Counted from the first letter of the stretch, positions 49,045 to 62,168 are shown. The stretch: 64,000 nucleotides of DNA from Aromatoleum tolulyticum (GCF_900156155.1 NZ_FTMD01000006.1:62001-126000); one strand, 5' to 3'. Program-made: numbers and translations. The notes: a model not told the origin generated them from the letters alone.

Positions 49045-50592
49045 GTGACCGGGCCGGCTGATCCCAAGGGCCGGCGTTCCGCCGAGCCCGCACTGTTTCC
49101 GGAACTGCAGCTCGGCGTTCCGGCGGATGCCTCCGAGCAGGGCACGCGCGAGCCGCGCGGCCTCGGTGAGTGGGTCACCTTCATTCGCGACCAGGAGATG
49201 CCTGCGCTCGGCGCGACGGTGGCCCTGATCCATTCCGTCACCGAGGACGAAAAATCCCCGACCGGAAAGCTCGCCCAGGCCATCCTGCAGGACGCGGCCA
49301 TGACGGCGAAGGTGCTCAAGCTCGCCAATAGCGTCCTGTACAACCCCGCACGCCATGGCGTGAGCACCATCAGCCGCGCCATTGTCGTGCTCGGCTTCAA
49401 TGCCGTCGCCGAGATTGCGATCGCGATTCGCGTGATCGATGCCCTGCTGGCCGGCGGCGTCCGGCAGCGCGTCGTGAACGAGATGGCGCGGGTGTTCCAT
49501 GCGGCGGTGCAGGCGCGCGCGCTGGCCGCGCTGCGACGCGACGGGCGCAGTGAAGAGGTCTTCATCGCCGCCTTGCTGTCGCGGGTCGGCGAGATGGCCT
49601 TCTGGTGTTTCGGCGGCAAGCTCGCGCAACGGCTGGATGAAGCGCTCGCCGCGGGCCAGGCCGACGATGAGGCGCAGATGACCGTGCTCGGCTTTCGCCT
49701 GCGCCAGCTTTCGCAGGGGCTCGCGCGCGAGTGGAAGCTCGGTGCGCTGCTCCAGTCCGTGCTCGACGGCAGCAATCGTGCGGGCGTGGCGGAGCAGGCG
49801 ATCCACTTCGGCCACCGGTTCGCCGTCGAGGTCGAGGGCGGGTGGGACAGCCCGGGTCTGGACAAGCTCGTTCGCGGTCTGGCGACCTTTGCCGGAGTTT
49901 CGTCCGAGGCGATGCGCGAGGAGCTCGCCGCCAACAGTGTCGAGGCCGCTCGCATTGCCGGATATTTCGGCGCGGCCGAGGCAGGAGCGCTGATCCCGCG
50001 GCCGACTCCCGCCGCAGGAGCCTCCGAGACCGGCGTGATCGAGGTGGAAGAAGCTTTCGCGATGGAGCCCGATCCGCATCTCCAGCTCAGGATCCTGCGC
50101 GAGATTTCGGGCCGCATCGCGGCTGGAGCGAACCTCAACGAGATCCTGCAACTCGTGCTCGAAGGCATCTATCGCGGCGTCGGTTTTGACCGCGTGCTGT
50201 TCGCGCTGATGTCGCAGAACCGGCTGCAACTGGTCGGGAAGACCTCGCTTGGTGGCGGCGCCGAGGCGTTGCGCCAGGCTTTCATCTTTTCCCTCGATGG
50301 CACGCCCGGGGATCTGTTCAACGAATTCTTCCGCAACCCGCGGGCGATGCGTTTCGGTCCCGGTCAGACGCCGCCGGGAATCCGGCTCGACCGTCTGCTG
50401 CAGGTGACCGATGCCGCCTGCGCCTGCATTGCTCCCATCCTCGCGCAGGGGCGCCCGATCGGTCTTTTTTACGCCGACCGCTCCCATTCCGCGGAGGGTA
50501 TCGATGACGAACGTTTCGAAGCCTTCCAGCTGTTTGCCCAGCAAGTCTCGCTTGCCGTCACGGCAGCCTCGTCGTCGCGCCAGAACGGCTGA
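49045..50592 (+). CDS. HDOD domain protein with C-terminal GAF domain
   Basis: Signalling protein of about 515 residues. An HDOD domain (about 35-235) contains PALGATVALIHSVTEDEKSPTGKLAQAILQDAAMTAKVLKLANSVLYN and TISRAIVVLGFNAVAEIAIAIRV. After a linker comes a GAF-like domain (about 345-510) with LREISGRIAAGANLNEILQLVLEGIYRGVGFDRVLFALMS and IGLFYADRS. HDOD proteins act in stress and cyclic-nucleotide signalling; the ligand here is unknown. The start is taken as GTG 49045; a TTG at 49018 is possible but lies against the secA terminator. The frame ends 84 bp before argJ. Confidence 0.8.
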   Translation: MTGPADPKGRRSAEPALFPELQLGVPADASEQGTREPRGLGEWVTFIRDQEMPALGATVALIHSVTEDEKSPTGKLAQAILQDAAMTAKVLKLANSVLYNPARHGVSTISRAIVVLGFNAVAEIAIAIRVIDALLAGGVRQRVVNEMARVFHAAVQARALAALRRDGRSEEVFIAALLSRVGEMAFWCFGGKLAQRLDEALAAGQADDEAQMTVLGFRLRQLSQGLAREWKLGALLQSVLDGSNRAGVAEQAIHFGHRFAVEVEGGWDSPGLDKLVRGLATFAGVSSEAMREELAANSVEAARIAGYFGAAEAGALIPRPTPAAGASETGVIEVEEAFAMEPDPHLQLRILREISGRIAAGANLNEILQLVLEGIYRGVGFDRVLFALMSQNRLQLVGKTSLGGGAEALRQAFIFSLDGTPGDLFNEFFRNPRAMRFGPGQTPPGIRLDRLLQVTDAACACIAPILAQGRPIGLFYADRSHSAEGIDDERFEAFQLFAQQVSLAVTAASSSRQNG

Positions 50593-50676
50593 TGCGAGGC
50601 CCTGCAGTGATGCCGTTGCCGGCATCCAATGAAACCGCGGCGGCGCGTGCCGCCCTTTGTCCGATGGAGACCCGTC

Positions 50677-51915
50677 ATGCCCGTTAACCTCTCGACCCCG
50701 GTTGCCTCGGAGCTGCATCCGGTTGCAGGCGTTCGCCTCGGGGTTGCCGAAGCCGCGATCCGGAAGCTGAACCGTCGCGATCTGACCCTCATCGAAGTTG
50801 CGGCCGGCAGCCGTGTGGCGGGCGTGTTTACGCTCAACCGGTTCTGCGCCGCGCCGGTCCAGGTGTGCAAGGATCACCTTCCCGGCGGCAACGTCCGCGC
50901 GCTCGTGATCAATACCGGCGTCGCCAACGCGGGGACGGGCGAGGAAGGGCTGGCGAACGCCAACGCCACCTGTGCGGCCGTGGGCGGGCTGATGGGCATT
51001 GCCCCCGAGCAGGTTCTGCCGTTTTCCACCGGCGTGATTCTCGAGCCGCTGCCCGTCGACCGCCTGGTGGCCGGACTCCCTGCCGCGCAGGCCGATCTGC
51101 GTGCCGACGGCTGGTTCGATGCGGCGCACGCGATCATGACGACCGATACCGTGGCCAAGGCCGTGTCGCGCCAGGTGACGATCGCGGGGCGCACGGTGAC
51201 GCTTACCGGCATCAGCAAGGGCGCGGGGATGATCAAGCCCAACATGGCAACGATGCTCGGCTTCCTCGCCTGCGATGCGGCAATCTCGCAGTCCCTGCTG
51301 GACGCGCTCGCCCTCGAGGCGGCCGACCTGTCGTTCAACAGCATCACCGTCGACGGCGACACCTCGACCAACGACTCCTTCATCATCATCGCGACCGGCA
51401 AGGCCGGCAACTCCGAGATCAACGATCCGCTGGGCGAGGACTTCCGCGCGCTGCGCGATGCGATCATCGACGTTTCGATCCGGCTCGCCCAGGCGATCGT
51501 GCGCGACGGCGAAGGTGCCACCAAGTTCATGACGATTGCCGTCGAGGGCGGCAAGGACCGCGCGGAGTGCCGCAAGGTGGCCTATGCGATCGGCCAGTCG
51601 CCCTTGGTCAAGACCGCCTTCTTCGCCTCCGACCCCAACCTCGGGCGCATCCTCGCCGCGATCGGCTACGCGGGCATCGACGATCTCGACGTGAGCGGGC
51701 TGCGCGTGTGGCTTGGCAGCGCAAGCGAGGAGGTGCTGGTCGCCGAGAACGGTGGCCGTGCGGCAACGTATCGCGAGGACGCCGGTGCGCGCGTGATGAA
51801 GGAATCCGAGATCACCGTGCGTGTCGATCTCGGCCGCGGTCTCGAGCGCGCCACCGTGTGGACCTGTGATTTCTCGTACGATTACGTGAAGATCAACGCC
51901 GACTACCGCAGCTGA
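50677..51915 (+). CDS. argJ: Bifunctional ornithine acetyltransferase / N-acetylglutamate synthase
   Basis: Self-cleaving enzyme of 412 residues in arginine synthesis that recycles the acetyl group from N-acetylornithine to glutamate. The autocleavage site is in NMATMLGF, where the Thr after Ala is the nucleophile of the beta chain. Other family segments are [36 protein letters not shown] and [12 protein letters not shown], with ADYRS at the C-terminus. ATG 50677 is preferred over an upstream ATG 50629 because it starts the conserved region and has GGAGA ahead. Confidence 0.96.
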   Translation: MPVNLSTPVASELHPVAGVRLGVAEAAIRKLNRRDLTLIEVAAGSRVAGVFTLNRFCAAPVQVCKDHLPGGNVRALVINTGVANAGTGEEGLANANATCAAVGGLMGIAPEQVLPFSTGVILEPLPVDRLVAGLPAAQADLRADGWFDAAHAIMTTDTVAKAVSRQVTIAGRTVTLTGISKGAGMIKPNMATMLGFLACDAAISQSLLDALALEAADLSFNSITVDGDTSTNDSFIIIATGKAGNSEINDPLGEDFRALRDAIIDVSIRLAQAIVRDGEGATKFMTIAVEGGKDRAECRKVAYAIGQSPLVKTAFFASDPNLGRILAAIGYAGIDDLDVSGLRVWLGSASEEVLVAENGGRAATYREDAGARVMKESEITVRVDLGRGLERATVWTCDFSYDYVKINADYRS

Positions 51916-51960
51916 TGTTCCGGCGCAAATCGCGCACTGGCTGCATTGCTATGCTGTAAG

Positions 51961-51966
51961 TATAAT
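51961..51966 (+). promoter_or_regulatory. -10 element for the histidine kinase gene
   Basis: A perfect TATAAT, preceded by GTAAG, lies 27 bp before ATG 51994. It makes upstream start codons in the same frame (51946) unlikely, since they would lie in the promoter. Confidence 0.5.
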
Positions 51967-51993
51967 CCGGGAAGCAGATCGACCCGGATCAAG

Positions 51994-53580
51994 ATGGCAG
52001 ACCAGCAGCAGTCAATGCGCGAATCGCGGGGTCACGACGACCTCTCGCCCCTGTTCGACATCATGCTCGAAGGCGTGGTCGTGCGCGACGGCGCAGGCCG
52101 CATCACGGCGTGCAATCGCACCGCACAGCAGATCTACGGCCTTTCCGCTGCCGAACTCGAAGGCCATACCGCCGAGAGCCTGCCGGTCGGCTTCCTCCAC
52201 GAGGACGGATCTTCCTGTCCGCCGGACCTGCACCCGGCGATGGTCACGCTGCGCACCGGCCTGCCTCAGCGCGGCGTGGTGATGGGAATCGCTCATCCCG
52301 GGCAGGATCCGGTGTGGATCCAGGTCAATAGCCAGCCGATCGCGGACGCTACGGGCCGGATCACGTCGGTGATCACCAGTTTTGCCGACATCACGCCGAT
52401 CAAGCGTGCGGAAGATGCCCTGCGAGCGAGTGAGGCGCGCAGTCGGACGCTTGCCGAGGCGATCGCACAGTCCGGCTGTGCGGTCATCATCACGGATGGC
52501 GACGGGCGGATCGAATACGTGAATCCCGCGTGCTGCAAGGCATATGGCTATACCGAGGAAGAGCTCATCGGGGCGCGGCCGAGCATCTTCAAGTCCGGCG
52601 AAACGACGCAGGAGGAGTACGCAAGCCTGTGGCGGACGATTCTCGCCGGGGAGACCTGGCGCGGCGAGATGTCGAATCGCAGTCGCGACGGCCGGCTGAT
52701 CCGCGAGGCGGTATCCGTGTCGCCGGTGCGGGACGAGTGCGGCGAGGTCCGGCATTTCGTTGCGCTGAAGGAAGACATCACGCAGCTGCGCGATGACGAG
52801 CGCAGACGGCACGAGCTGTTCGAGCGCGTTGCGCGGCTCGAGCGCATGGAACTCGTCGCCACCCTGGCGGGAGGCATCGCGCACGATTTCAACAACGTCC
52901 TCGCTGCCATCCTCGGTTACTCGCAGCTCGCGGCCACGCAGCTCAAACAGGACGGCGGGCAGGCGCGCGTGCTGAAGTACGTCGAGGAAATCCGCTCGGC
53001 CGGCCAGCGTGCCCGGGAACTGATCCAGCAGCTCCTGAGTTTCCGTCGCGGCGGTGCCGTGCAGCCGGGCAGCTCCGAGCTCGCCCAGATCGGTCGCGAG
53101 GCGGTAGGGCTGCTGCGCGCGACCCTGCCCGACACGCTCGCGGTGGTTGCCGATATCGATCCCGGCCTGCCGCGACTGTCTGTCGATCCGGCGCATCTCC
53201 ATCAGATCATGATGAACCTGCTGATCAATGCGCGCGATGCGATCGCCGGCATAGGCACCATTCGCCTGACGGCCCACCGCGCATCCTTCGACGGCATGCA
53301 GCGCTGCGACTCCTGTGGTCACGAGTTCATGGGTGACTACGTGGCGATCACGGTGACGGACGTAGGCGTGGGGATCGCGCCCGAGCACCGCGAGAAACTG
53401 TTCGAACCCTTCTTCACGACCAAGGATGTCGGGCAGGGTACCGGCATGGGGCTGGCTGTCGTGCACACGATGACCCACCTGTATGACGGCCACGTCCGCG
53501 TCGAATCGGAGCCCGGCAAGGGCACTGCCGTGCAGGTCATGCTGCCGGCGCGGCTGCTCCGGGAGGGCGGCCTCGCCTAG
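51994..53580 (+). CDS. PAS-domain sensor histidine kinase (hybrid receiver absent)
   Basis: Kinase of 528 residues without membrane segments, so probably cytoplasmic. Two PAS domains are visible (about 18-140, and about 150-265 with RIEYVNPACCKAYGYTEEELIGARPSIFKSG). The dimerisation/phosphoacceptor domain has GGIAHDFNNVLAAILGYSQLA with His297, followed by an ATPase domain with MNLLINARDA (N box), VTDVGVGIAPEHREKLFEPFFTTK (G1/F box) and GQGTGMGLAVVH (G2). A CDSCGHEF segment between N and G1 boxes is typical of this subgroup. No response regulator lies in the window, so it is an orphan; signal and partner are unknown. Confidence 0.88.
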   Translation: MADQQQSMRESRGHDDLSPLFDIMLEGVVVRDGAGRITACNRTAQQIYGLSAAELEGHTAESLPVGFLHEDGSSCPPDLHPAMVTLRTGLPQRGVVMGIAHPGQDPVWIQVNSQPIADATGRITSVITSFADITPIKRAEDALRASEARSRTLAEAIAQSGCAVIITDGDGRIEYVNPACCKAYGYTEEELIGARPSIFKSGETTQEEYASLWRTILAGETWRGEMSNRSRDGRLIREAVSVSPVRDECGEVRHFVALKEDITQLRDDERRRHELFERVARLERMELVATLAGGIAHDFNNVLAAILGYSQLAATQLKQDGGQARVLKYVEEIRSAGQRARELIQQLLSFRRGGAVQPGSSELAQIGREAVGLLRATLPDTLAVVADIDPGLPRLSVDPAHLHQIMMNLLINARDAIAGIGTIRLTAHRASFDGMQRCDSCGHEFMGDYVAITVTDVGVGIAPEHREKLFEPFFTTKDVGQGTGMGLAVVHTMTHLYDGHVRVESEPGKGTAVQVMLPARLLREGGLA

Positions 53581-53589
53581 TGCCGGCGC

Positions 53590-53973
53590 TCAGTGCAGTA
53601 CGCGCGGCATCGCCAGCACGAAGGCCGGGATCTCGGCGTCGAAGCGGTGTCCGTCCGCCGCGACCATCTGGTAGCTGCCCTGCATCGTGCCGACCGGCGT
53701 TTCGAGCACCGAGCCGCTCGAATAGCTGAACTGTTCTCCCGGGGCGAGCGCGGGCTGTTCCCCGATCACTCCCTGGCCGCGCACTTCCTGCACCTTTCCC
53801 GCGCCATCCGTGATGACCCAGTGACGACTGAGGAGTTGTGCGCCGATGGTGCCGGTGTTGCTGATCGTGATGTGGTAGGCAAACACGTAGCGATCTTCTT
53901 CAGGCGCGGACTGGCCGGGTACATATTCGGCCACCGCGGTAACCTTGATGCGGTACTTTTCCGATTCGCTCAT
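53590..53973 (-). CDS. apaG: ApaG domain protein
   Basis: Protein of 127 residues with a fibronectin-III-like fold. It matches ApaG end to end: YRIKVTAVAEYVPGQSAPEEDRYVFAYHITISNTG, LLSRHWVITDGAGKVQEVRGQGVIGEQPALAPGEQFSYSSG and PVGTMQGSYQMVAADG. In E. coli it is linked to apaH and cobalt resistance; here apaH is 42 kb away. The gene is convergent with the kinase (9 bp apart) and divergent from purB. Confidence 0.94.
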   Translation of the reverse strand: MSESEKYRIKVTAVAEYVPGQSAPEEDRYVFAYHITISNTGTIGAQLLSRHWVITDGAGKVQEVRGQGVIGEQPALAPGEQFSYSSGSVLETPVGTMQGSYQMVAADGHRFDAEIPAFVLAMPRVLH

Positions 53974-53990
53974 TGATGGAGCCTCTGTAA

Positions 53991-55448
<1,458 letters not shown>

Positions 55449-55488
55449 ACGCGCCGGCCGGCCGCCGCCGGCACGGTACGCAAGGACG

Positions 55489-55510
55489 AACGCCACCTGC
55501 GGGTGGCGTT
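55489..55510 (+). terminator. Rho-independent terminator of purB
   Basis: AACGCCACC (55489-55497) pairs with GGTGGCGTT (55502-55510) around a 4-base loop and is followed by TCCTTT. It lies 40 bp after the purB stop and 29 bp before the next gene. Confidence 0.75.
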
Positions 55511-55539
55511 TCCTTTAAGACGACGGAAGGGAAGCACGA

Positions 55540-55857
55540 ATGGCGTTTGCCGACAATCTCAAGCAGCTGCCCAAGGTGTCGCACCTCGCGGCACTGAACC
55601 TCCTCGACGGCGAAGGTGCGGTCGCCGCGACCACCGAGAACAAAGCCGGTCAGGCCGGCTCGCTGGCGGTGTACAACCACCTCGCCCAGCTCTACGGTTC
55701 GATCAACGCCGAGGCGGCGAAGAAGGGGCTGGAACTTTATGCGGAGCATACGGAGGACGCGCGCGCGAATCCGGGCAAGCATCCGAACATCGACCGGCTG
55801 ATCGGGATCGTCGAGCGCGGCGACGTGCTGCGCGTGAAGCAGGTTTTCGCGGTCTGA
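55540..55857 (+). CDS. DUF2322-like small protein
   Basis: Cytoplasmic protein of 105 residues, with HLAALNLLDGEGAVAATTENKAGQAGSLAVYNHLAQLYGSINAEAAKKGLELYAEHTEDARANPGKHPNIDRL as its core, read in pieces as a mixed alpha/beta fold. I believe it belongs to DUF2322, from memory of the family pattern, and its function is unknown. A GGGAAG ribosome-binding sequence precedes the ATG. It starts just after the purB terminator and is convergent with the marC-like gene. Confidence 0.7.
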   Translation: MAFADNLKQLPKVSHLAALNLLDGEGAVAATTENKAGQAGSLAVYNHLAQLYGSINAEAAKKGLELYAEHTEDARANPGKHPNIDRLIGIVERGDVLRVKQVFAV

Positions 55858-55896
55858 GAGGAGCGTGGCGGGGGCATCGCGGCGTCCCCGCGTGCT

Positions 55897-56517
55897 TCAG
55901 GCTCCGCCCAGGCCGAAGAAGTCGCGTATGCCCAGCATGCCGATCTGGAAGCCGATGGCGACCAGGATCAGGCCCATGAAGCGGGTGAAGATGCGCTCGA
56001 CGCGCGGCGTGGCCAGCCGCTGGCGTACGAGCGCGAGACGCAGCGTCGCCCACAGCACGGCCGCGGTCGCGACCGACGCAAACAGTGCGATGACCGGCAG
56101 GTAGAGGCGGGACGGGTAGGCGACCGACAGCGTGATCGCGGTCGTGATCGCGCCCGGGCCTGCGACCAGCGGCATCGCGAAGGGTACGACGATGCGGTCC
56201 TGGGCGTCCTCGGGCGAGGCGTGGTCCTGCTGGATGCCGCTGGGGCTGCCGCGCAGCATGTCGAGGCCGACGAGGATGATGACCAGCCCGCCGGCGGTGC
56301 GGAAGGCGTCGAGCGAGATGCCGAAGAGCTCGAGGATGTAGCGGCCGCCGATCGCGGCGCCAGCGAGGATCGCCAGCACGGCCATCGCGGCCTGGCCGGC
56401 GGAGCGGCGGCGCGCCGCGACGGGCATGCCGGCGACGATGCCGAGGAAGATCGGCGCGGCGATGATCGGGTTCGTGATCGCCAGGAGGCTGACGAAGGCC
56501 TGCAGGAACTCGTTCAT
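55897..56517 (-). CDS. MarC family integral membrane protein
   Basis: Protein of 206 residues with six hydrophobic helices, matching the MarC/NAAT family: FVSLLAITNPIIAAPIFLGI in the first helix, RYILELFGISLDAFRTAGGLVIILVGLDML in the middle and FAMPLVAGPGAITTAI before helix four. Despite its name MarC has no proven role in multiple antibiotic resistance, and the substrate is unknown. It is the last gene of the minus-strand run queA-tgt-yajC-secD-secF-marC, 19 bp after secF. Confidence 0.9.
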   Translation of the reverse strand: MNEFLQAFVSLLAITNPIIAAPIFLGIVAGMPVAARRRSAGQAAMAVLAILAGAAIGGRYILELFGISLDAFRTAGGLVIILVGLDMLRGSPSGIQQDHASPEDAQDRIVVPFAMPLVAGPGAITTAITLSVAYPSRLYLPVIALFASVATAAVLWATLRLALVRQRLATPRVERIFTRFMGLILVAIGFQIGMLGIRDFFGLGGA

Positions 56518-56536
56518 CGCCGCGTTGGAACCGGGG

Positions 56537-57466
56537 TCAGACGACCGCCTCTTCCTTTTCCTTCTTCGGCTTCATGAACTGTTCGCGCGAGACGCCCAGC
56601 CACATCACCAGCGGGCTCGCCACCAGCACCGAGGAGTAGATGCCGAAGAGGATGCCGATCGTCAGCGCCATCGCGAAGTAGTGCAGGGTCTCGCCGCCGA
56701 ACAGCAGCATCGCCAGCACCATCATCTGCGTGCTGCCGTGGGTGATGACGGTACGCGAGATCGTCGAGGTGATCGCGTGGTCGAGCACTGCCGGCGTCGT
56801 CAGGCCGCGCTTCTTCTTGAAGGTCTCGCGCACGCGGTCGAAGACGACCACCGACTCGTTGACCGAGTAGCCCAGCACCGCGAGCACCGCAGCCAGCACT
56901 GGCAGCGAGAATTCCCACTGGAAGAATGCGAAGAAGCCCAGGATGATCACGACGTCATGCAGGTTGGCGATGATCGCGGACACCGCGAAGCGCCACTCGA
57001 AGCGCATCGCCAGGTACACGACGATGCCGAAGATCACCAGCAGCAGCGCCATCGCGCCGTCCGAGGCGAGTTCCTTGCCGACCTGCGGGCCGACGAACTC
57101 GACGCGCCGCAGTTCCGGTGCGCCGCCCACCGCGTGCAGTGTCGCCATCGTGCGCTCGGACACCTTGGTGGTGTCGAGATCGTCGCGGTTCGGCAAGCGG
57201 ATCAGCACGTCGCGCGCGCTGCCGAAGTTCTGCACCTGCGCGTCCGGGTAGCCGCTGGTGGCGAGCGCGCTGCGGATCGGCTCCAGTTGCGGCGCCTCCG
57301 CGTAGGTCACCTCGACCAGCGTGCCGCCGGTGAACTCCACCGACAGGTGCAGGCCGCGCGTCGCGAGGAAGAACACCGCCAGCACGAACGTGATCAACGA
57401 GATGATGTTGAACGTCAGCGCATGGCGCATGAACGGGAGGTCTTTCTTGATACGGAAGAATTCCAT
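56537..57466 (-). CDS. secF: Protein translocase subunit SecF
   Basis: Membrane protein of 309 residues with six helices and one periplasmic P1 domain (about 40-130). Motifs: LSVEFTGGTLVEV, RFEWRFAVSAIIANLHDVVI, GYSVNESVVVFDRVRE (proton-relay region) and a late LTIGILFGIYSSVLVASPLVMWL. With SecD and YajC it uses the proton-motive force to complete protein export. It starts 38 bp after the secD stop. Confidence 0.96.
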   Translation of the reverse strand: MEFFRIKKDLPFMRHALTFNIISLITFVLAVFFLATRGLHLSVEFTGGTLVEVTYAEAPQLEPIRSALATSGYPDAQVQNFGSARDVLIRLPNRDDLDTTKVSERTMATLHAVGGAPELRRVEFVGPQVGKELASDGAMALLLVIFGIVVYLAMRFEWRFAVSAIIANLHDVVIILGFFAFFQWEFSLPVLAAVLAVLGYSVNESVVVFDRVRETFKKKRGLTTPAVLDHAITSTISRTVITHGSTQMMVLAMLLFGGETLHYFAMALTIGILFGIYSSVLVASPLVMWLGVSREQFMKPKKEKEEAVV

Positions 57467-57504
57467 GATTCAGCCCTGTATTCAGCCTTGTGCGTGCGCG
57501 GCGT

Positions 57505-59364
57505 TCAGTTGCCCGGCTTCCAGATCTGCCCGATCGACAGCGATTCGAGCTTGCGGCGGCGACCGTAGATGATGTTCACGAGCATGCGCGAGATCAGGAT
57601 GGCGCTGAACATCGAGGTCAGGATGCCGAGGCAATGCACGACCGCGAAGCCGCGCACCGGCCCGGAGCCGAAGACGAGCAGCGCGATGCCGGCGATCAGC
57701 GTCGTGATGTTGGAGTCGAGAATCGTGTCGAAGGCGCGTTCGTAGCCCGCATGGATGGCCGCCTGCGGCGAGACGCCGTTGCGCAGCTCCTCGCGGATGC
57801 GCTCGTTGATCAGCACGTTCGCGTCGATCGCCATGCCCAGGGTCAGCGCCATCGCCGCGATGCCGGGCAGCGTCAGTGTCGCCTGCAGCAGCGACAGCAG
57901 GGCGACGAGCAGGAGCAGGTTGGCTGCGAGCGCGATCACCGACACGAGGCCGAACAGCATGTAGTAGGCGCTCATGAAGATCGCGATCGCGACGAAGCCC
58001 CACAGCGTCGAGTGGAAGCCCTTGGCGATGTTCTCGGCGCCGAGGCTCGGGCCGACGGTGCGCTCCTCGATGATCTCCATCGGCGCGGCGAGGCTGCCGG
58101 CGCGCAGCAGCAGCGCGACGTCGCTCGCTTCCTGGGTCGTCATGCGACCGGAGATCTGCACGCGGCCGCCGCCGATCTCGGTGCGGATCACCGGTGCGGT
58201 CACGACCTCGCCCTTGCCCTTCTCGATCAGCAGGATGGCCATGCGCTTGCCGACGTTCTCGCGCGTGACGTCGCGGAAGATGCGGCTGCCGGCGGCGTCC
58301 AGCGTCAGATGCACCGCGGGTTCGTTGGTCTGGCCGTCGAAACCCGGCTGTGCGTCGGTGAGACGGTCGCCGGTGAGCACGACCTGGTTGCGCACCAGGA
58401 TGGGCGAGCCGCCGCGTTCGTTGTAGAGCTCGGTGCCCAGCGGCACGCTGCCCGCAAGGGCGCCTTCGAGCGCGCCCGGCGTTTCGTCGACGAGGCGGAC
58501 CTCGAGCGTTGCGGTGCGGCCGAGGATGTCCTTGGCCTTGGCGACGTCCTGCACGCCAGGCAGCTGCACGACGATGCGGTCGGCGCCCTGCTGCTGGATC
58601 ACCGGTTCGGCGACGCCCAGTTCGTTGATGCGGTTGTGCAGCGTGGTGATGTTCTGCTTGATCGCGAAGTCGCGGATGGTTTTCTGGGCGTTCTGGCTCA
58701 AGGTCGCGACGAGCTTCAGGTCGTCGGCTGCGTCGTCGCGGTCGGCGAGCTGCAGGTCCGCGGTGCCGGCGGAAATCGCCTTGCGCGCCGCTTCGCGCTG
58801 TTCGGCGTCACGGAAGCGCAGCAGCACGTTGTTGCCTTCGCGCGTGATGCCGGCGTGGCGCACGTTCTTGTCCCGCATCAGCGTGCGCAGGTCCGCGGCA
58901 GTTGCGTCGAGGCGCTTGGTGATCGCGCCGGGCATGTCGACCTGGAGCAGGAAGTGCACGCCGCCGCGCAGATCGAGGCCGAGGTACATCGGCAGCGCGT
59001 TGATCGCGGTCAGCCAGCTCGGCGAGGCGGAAAGCAGGTTCAGTGCGACGACGTAGGACGGGTCGCGCGGATCCGGGTTCAGGCGCTTTTCGATGGCGTC
59101 CTTCGCGCGCAGCTGTATGTCGGTGCTGGCGACGCGCACGCGGATGCTGTTGGCGTCGATGAACAGCCCGGTGTGCTCGATCCGGGCATCCTTGAGCGCC
59201 TGCTCGATCGTGCCGTTGAGGGAGGCATCGAGCTTGAGCGTGGCTTTTCCGCTGGAGACCTGGACCGCGGGTACTTCACCGTAGAAATTGGGAAGGGTGT
59301 AGATCAGGCCGAGGAACAGGACCAGACCGATGAGAATGTTCTTCCAGAGCGGATAGCGGTTCAT
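57505..59364 (-). CDS. secD: Protein translocase subunit SecD
   Basis: RND-superfamily membrane protein of 619 residues. An N-terminal helix (about 10-30) is followed by a large periplasmic region (about 35-440), then five helices with LTLGMAIDANVLINERIREELR (conserved proton-relay Asp) and FVHCLGILTSMFSAI-like end (FAVVHCLGILTSMFSAILISR). GLDLRGGVHFLLQVD is the typical P1 start. It is transcribed after yajC, 81 bp downstream, and before secF. Confidence 0.97.
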   Translation of the reverse strand: MNRYPLWKNILIGLVLFLGLIYTLPNFYGEVPAVQVSSGKATLKLDASLNGTIEQALKDARIEHTGLFIDANSIRVRVASTDIQLRAKDAIEKRLNPDPRDPSYVVALNLLSASPSWLTAINALPMYLGLDLRGGVHFLLQVDMPGAITKRLDATAADLRTLMRDKNVRHAGITREGNNVLLRFRDAEQREAARKAISAGTADLQLADRDDAADDLKLVATLSQNAQKTIRDFAIKQNITTLHNRINELGVAEPVIQQQGADRIVVQLPGVQDVAKAKDILGRTATLEVRLVDETPGALEGALAGSVPLGTELYNERGGSPILVRNQVVLTGDRLTDAQPGFDGQTNEPAVHLTLDAAGSRIFRDVTRENVGKRMAILLIEKGKGEVVTAPVIRTEIGGGRVQISGRMTTQEASDVALLLRAGSLAAPMEIIEERTVGPSLGAENIAKGFHSTLWGFVAIAIFMSAYYMLFGLVSVIALAANLLLLVALLSLLQATLTLPGIAAMALTLGMAIDANVLINERIREELRNGVSPQAAIHAGYERAFDTILDSNITTLIAGIALLVFGSGPVRGFAVVHCLGILTSMFSAILISRMLVNIIYGRRRKLESLSIGQIWKPGN

Positions 59365-59445
59365 GACTTGGAGGGGCTGGAAAGAGGAGGCGACGGAGCG
59401 TCGCGGTTGCGCAGCGCCGGCGTGGCCGGCGCATGACGCGCGACC

Positions 59446-59772
59446 TTACAGGGTCTTCAGCGTGCCCTTCGGCAGCACGGTGGCGACGGCCTGGCTCTGC
59501 ACGAGGATATTGACGTTGTCCGCGATTTCGATGCGCAGGAAGTTGTCGCCGACCTGGGTCACGCGACCGGCGATGCCGCCCTGGGTGACGACCTCGTCGC
59601 CCTTCGCGAGCGCCGAGACCATCGCCTTGTGTTCCTTCGCACGCTTCATCTGGGGACGGATCATCAGGAACCACAGGACGATGAACATCAGGATCAGCGG
59701 CAGCATGCCCATCAGGCCGCCGGTGGGGTCGCCGCCGGCTGCGGCCTGGGCGTATGCGTTGGAAATGAACAC
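59446..59772 (-). CDS. yajC: Preprotein translocase subunit YajC
   Basis: Small membrane protein of 108 residues with one helix (about 22-43, LMGMLPLILMFIVLWFLMIRPQMKRAKEHK) and a cytoplasmic domain with GDEVVTQGGIAGRVTQVGDNFLRIEIADNV. It is an accessory of the SecDF complex. tgt lies 123 bp upstream on the same strand; the order tgt-yajC-secD-secF is conserved in proteobacteria. Confidence 0.96.
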   Translation of the reverse strand: MFISNAYAQAAAGGDPTGGLMGMLPLILMFIVLWFLMIRPQMKRAKEHKAMVSALAKGDEVVTQGGIAGRVTQVGDNFLRIEIADNVNILVQSQAVATVLPKGTLKTL

Positions 59773-59895
59773 GGGTGACTCCGGGTGGTTGCTTAAAGCG
59801 GCCGATTATAGCAGCAGGCCTTGGCGCGCCTGTCGCAACCGGAAGCGGCGGGCCTGTGTACTACTTGCCGTCCGCGGGCATTCGGGCGCGGCCGG

Positions 59896-62035
<2,140 letters not shown>

Positions 62036-62083
62036 GCGCTTGCCGCTTGCAGGGGCTTTCGTGGATAATGCGGCGCTTCCCGG

Positions 62084-62168
62084 GCCGGGATGGCGGAATC
62101 GGTAGACGCAGCGGATTCAAAATCCGCCGCCGCAAGGTGTGTGGGTTCGAGTCCCACTCCCGGCACCA
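62084..62168 (+). tRNA. tRNA-Leu (CAA)
   Basis: A class II tRNA of 85 bases including an encoded CCA. The acceptor stem pairs GCCGGGA (62084-62090) with TCCCGGC (62158-62164). The anticodon stem GCGGA/TCCGC encloses the loop TTCAAAA, giving anticodon CAA. A variable arm (CGCCGCAAGGTGTG region) and the T-loop GTTCGAGTC complete the fold; the discriminator is A. Confidence 0.96.
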
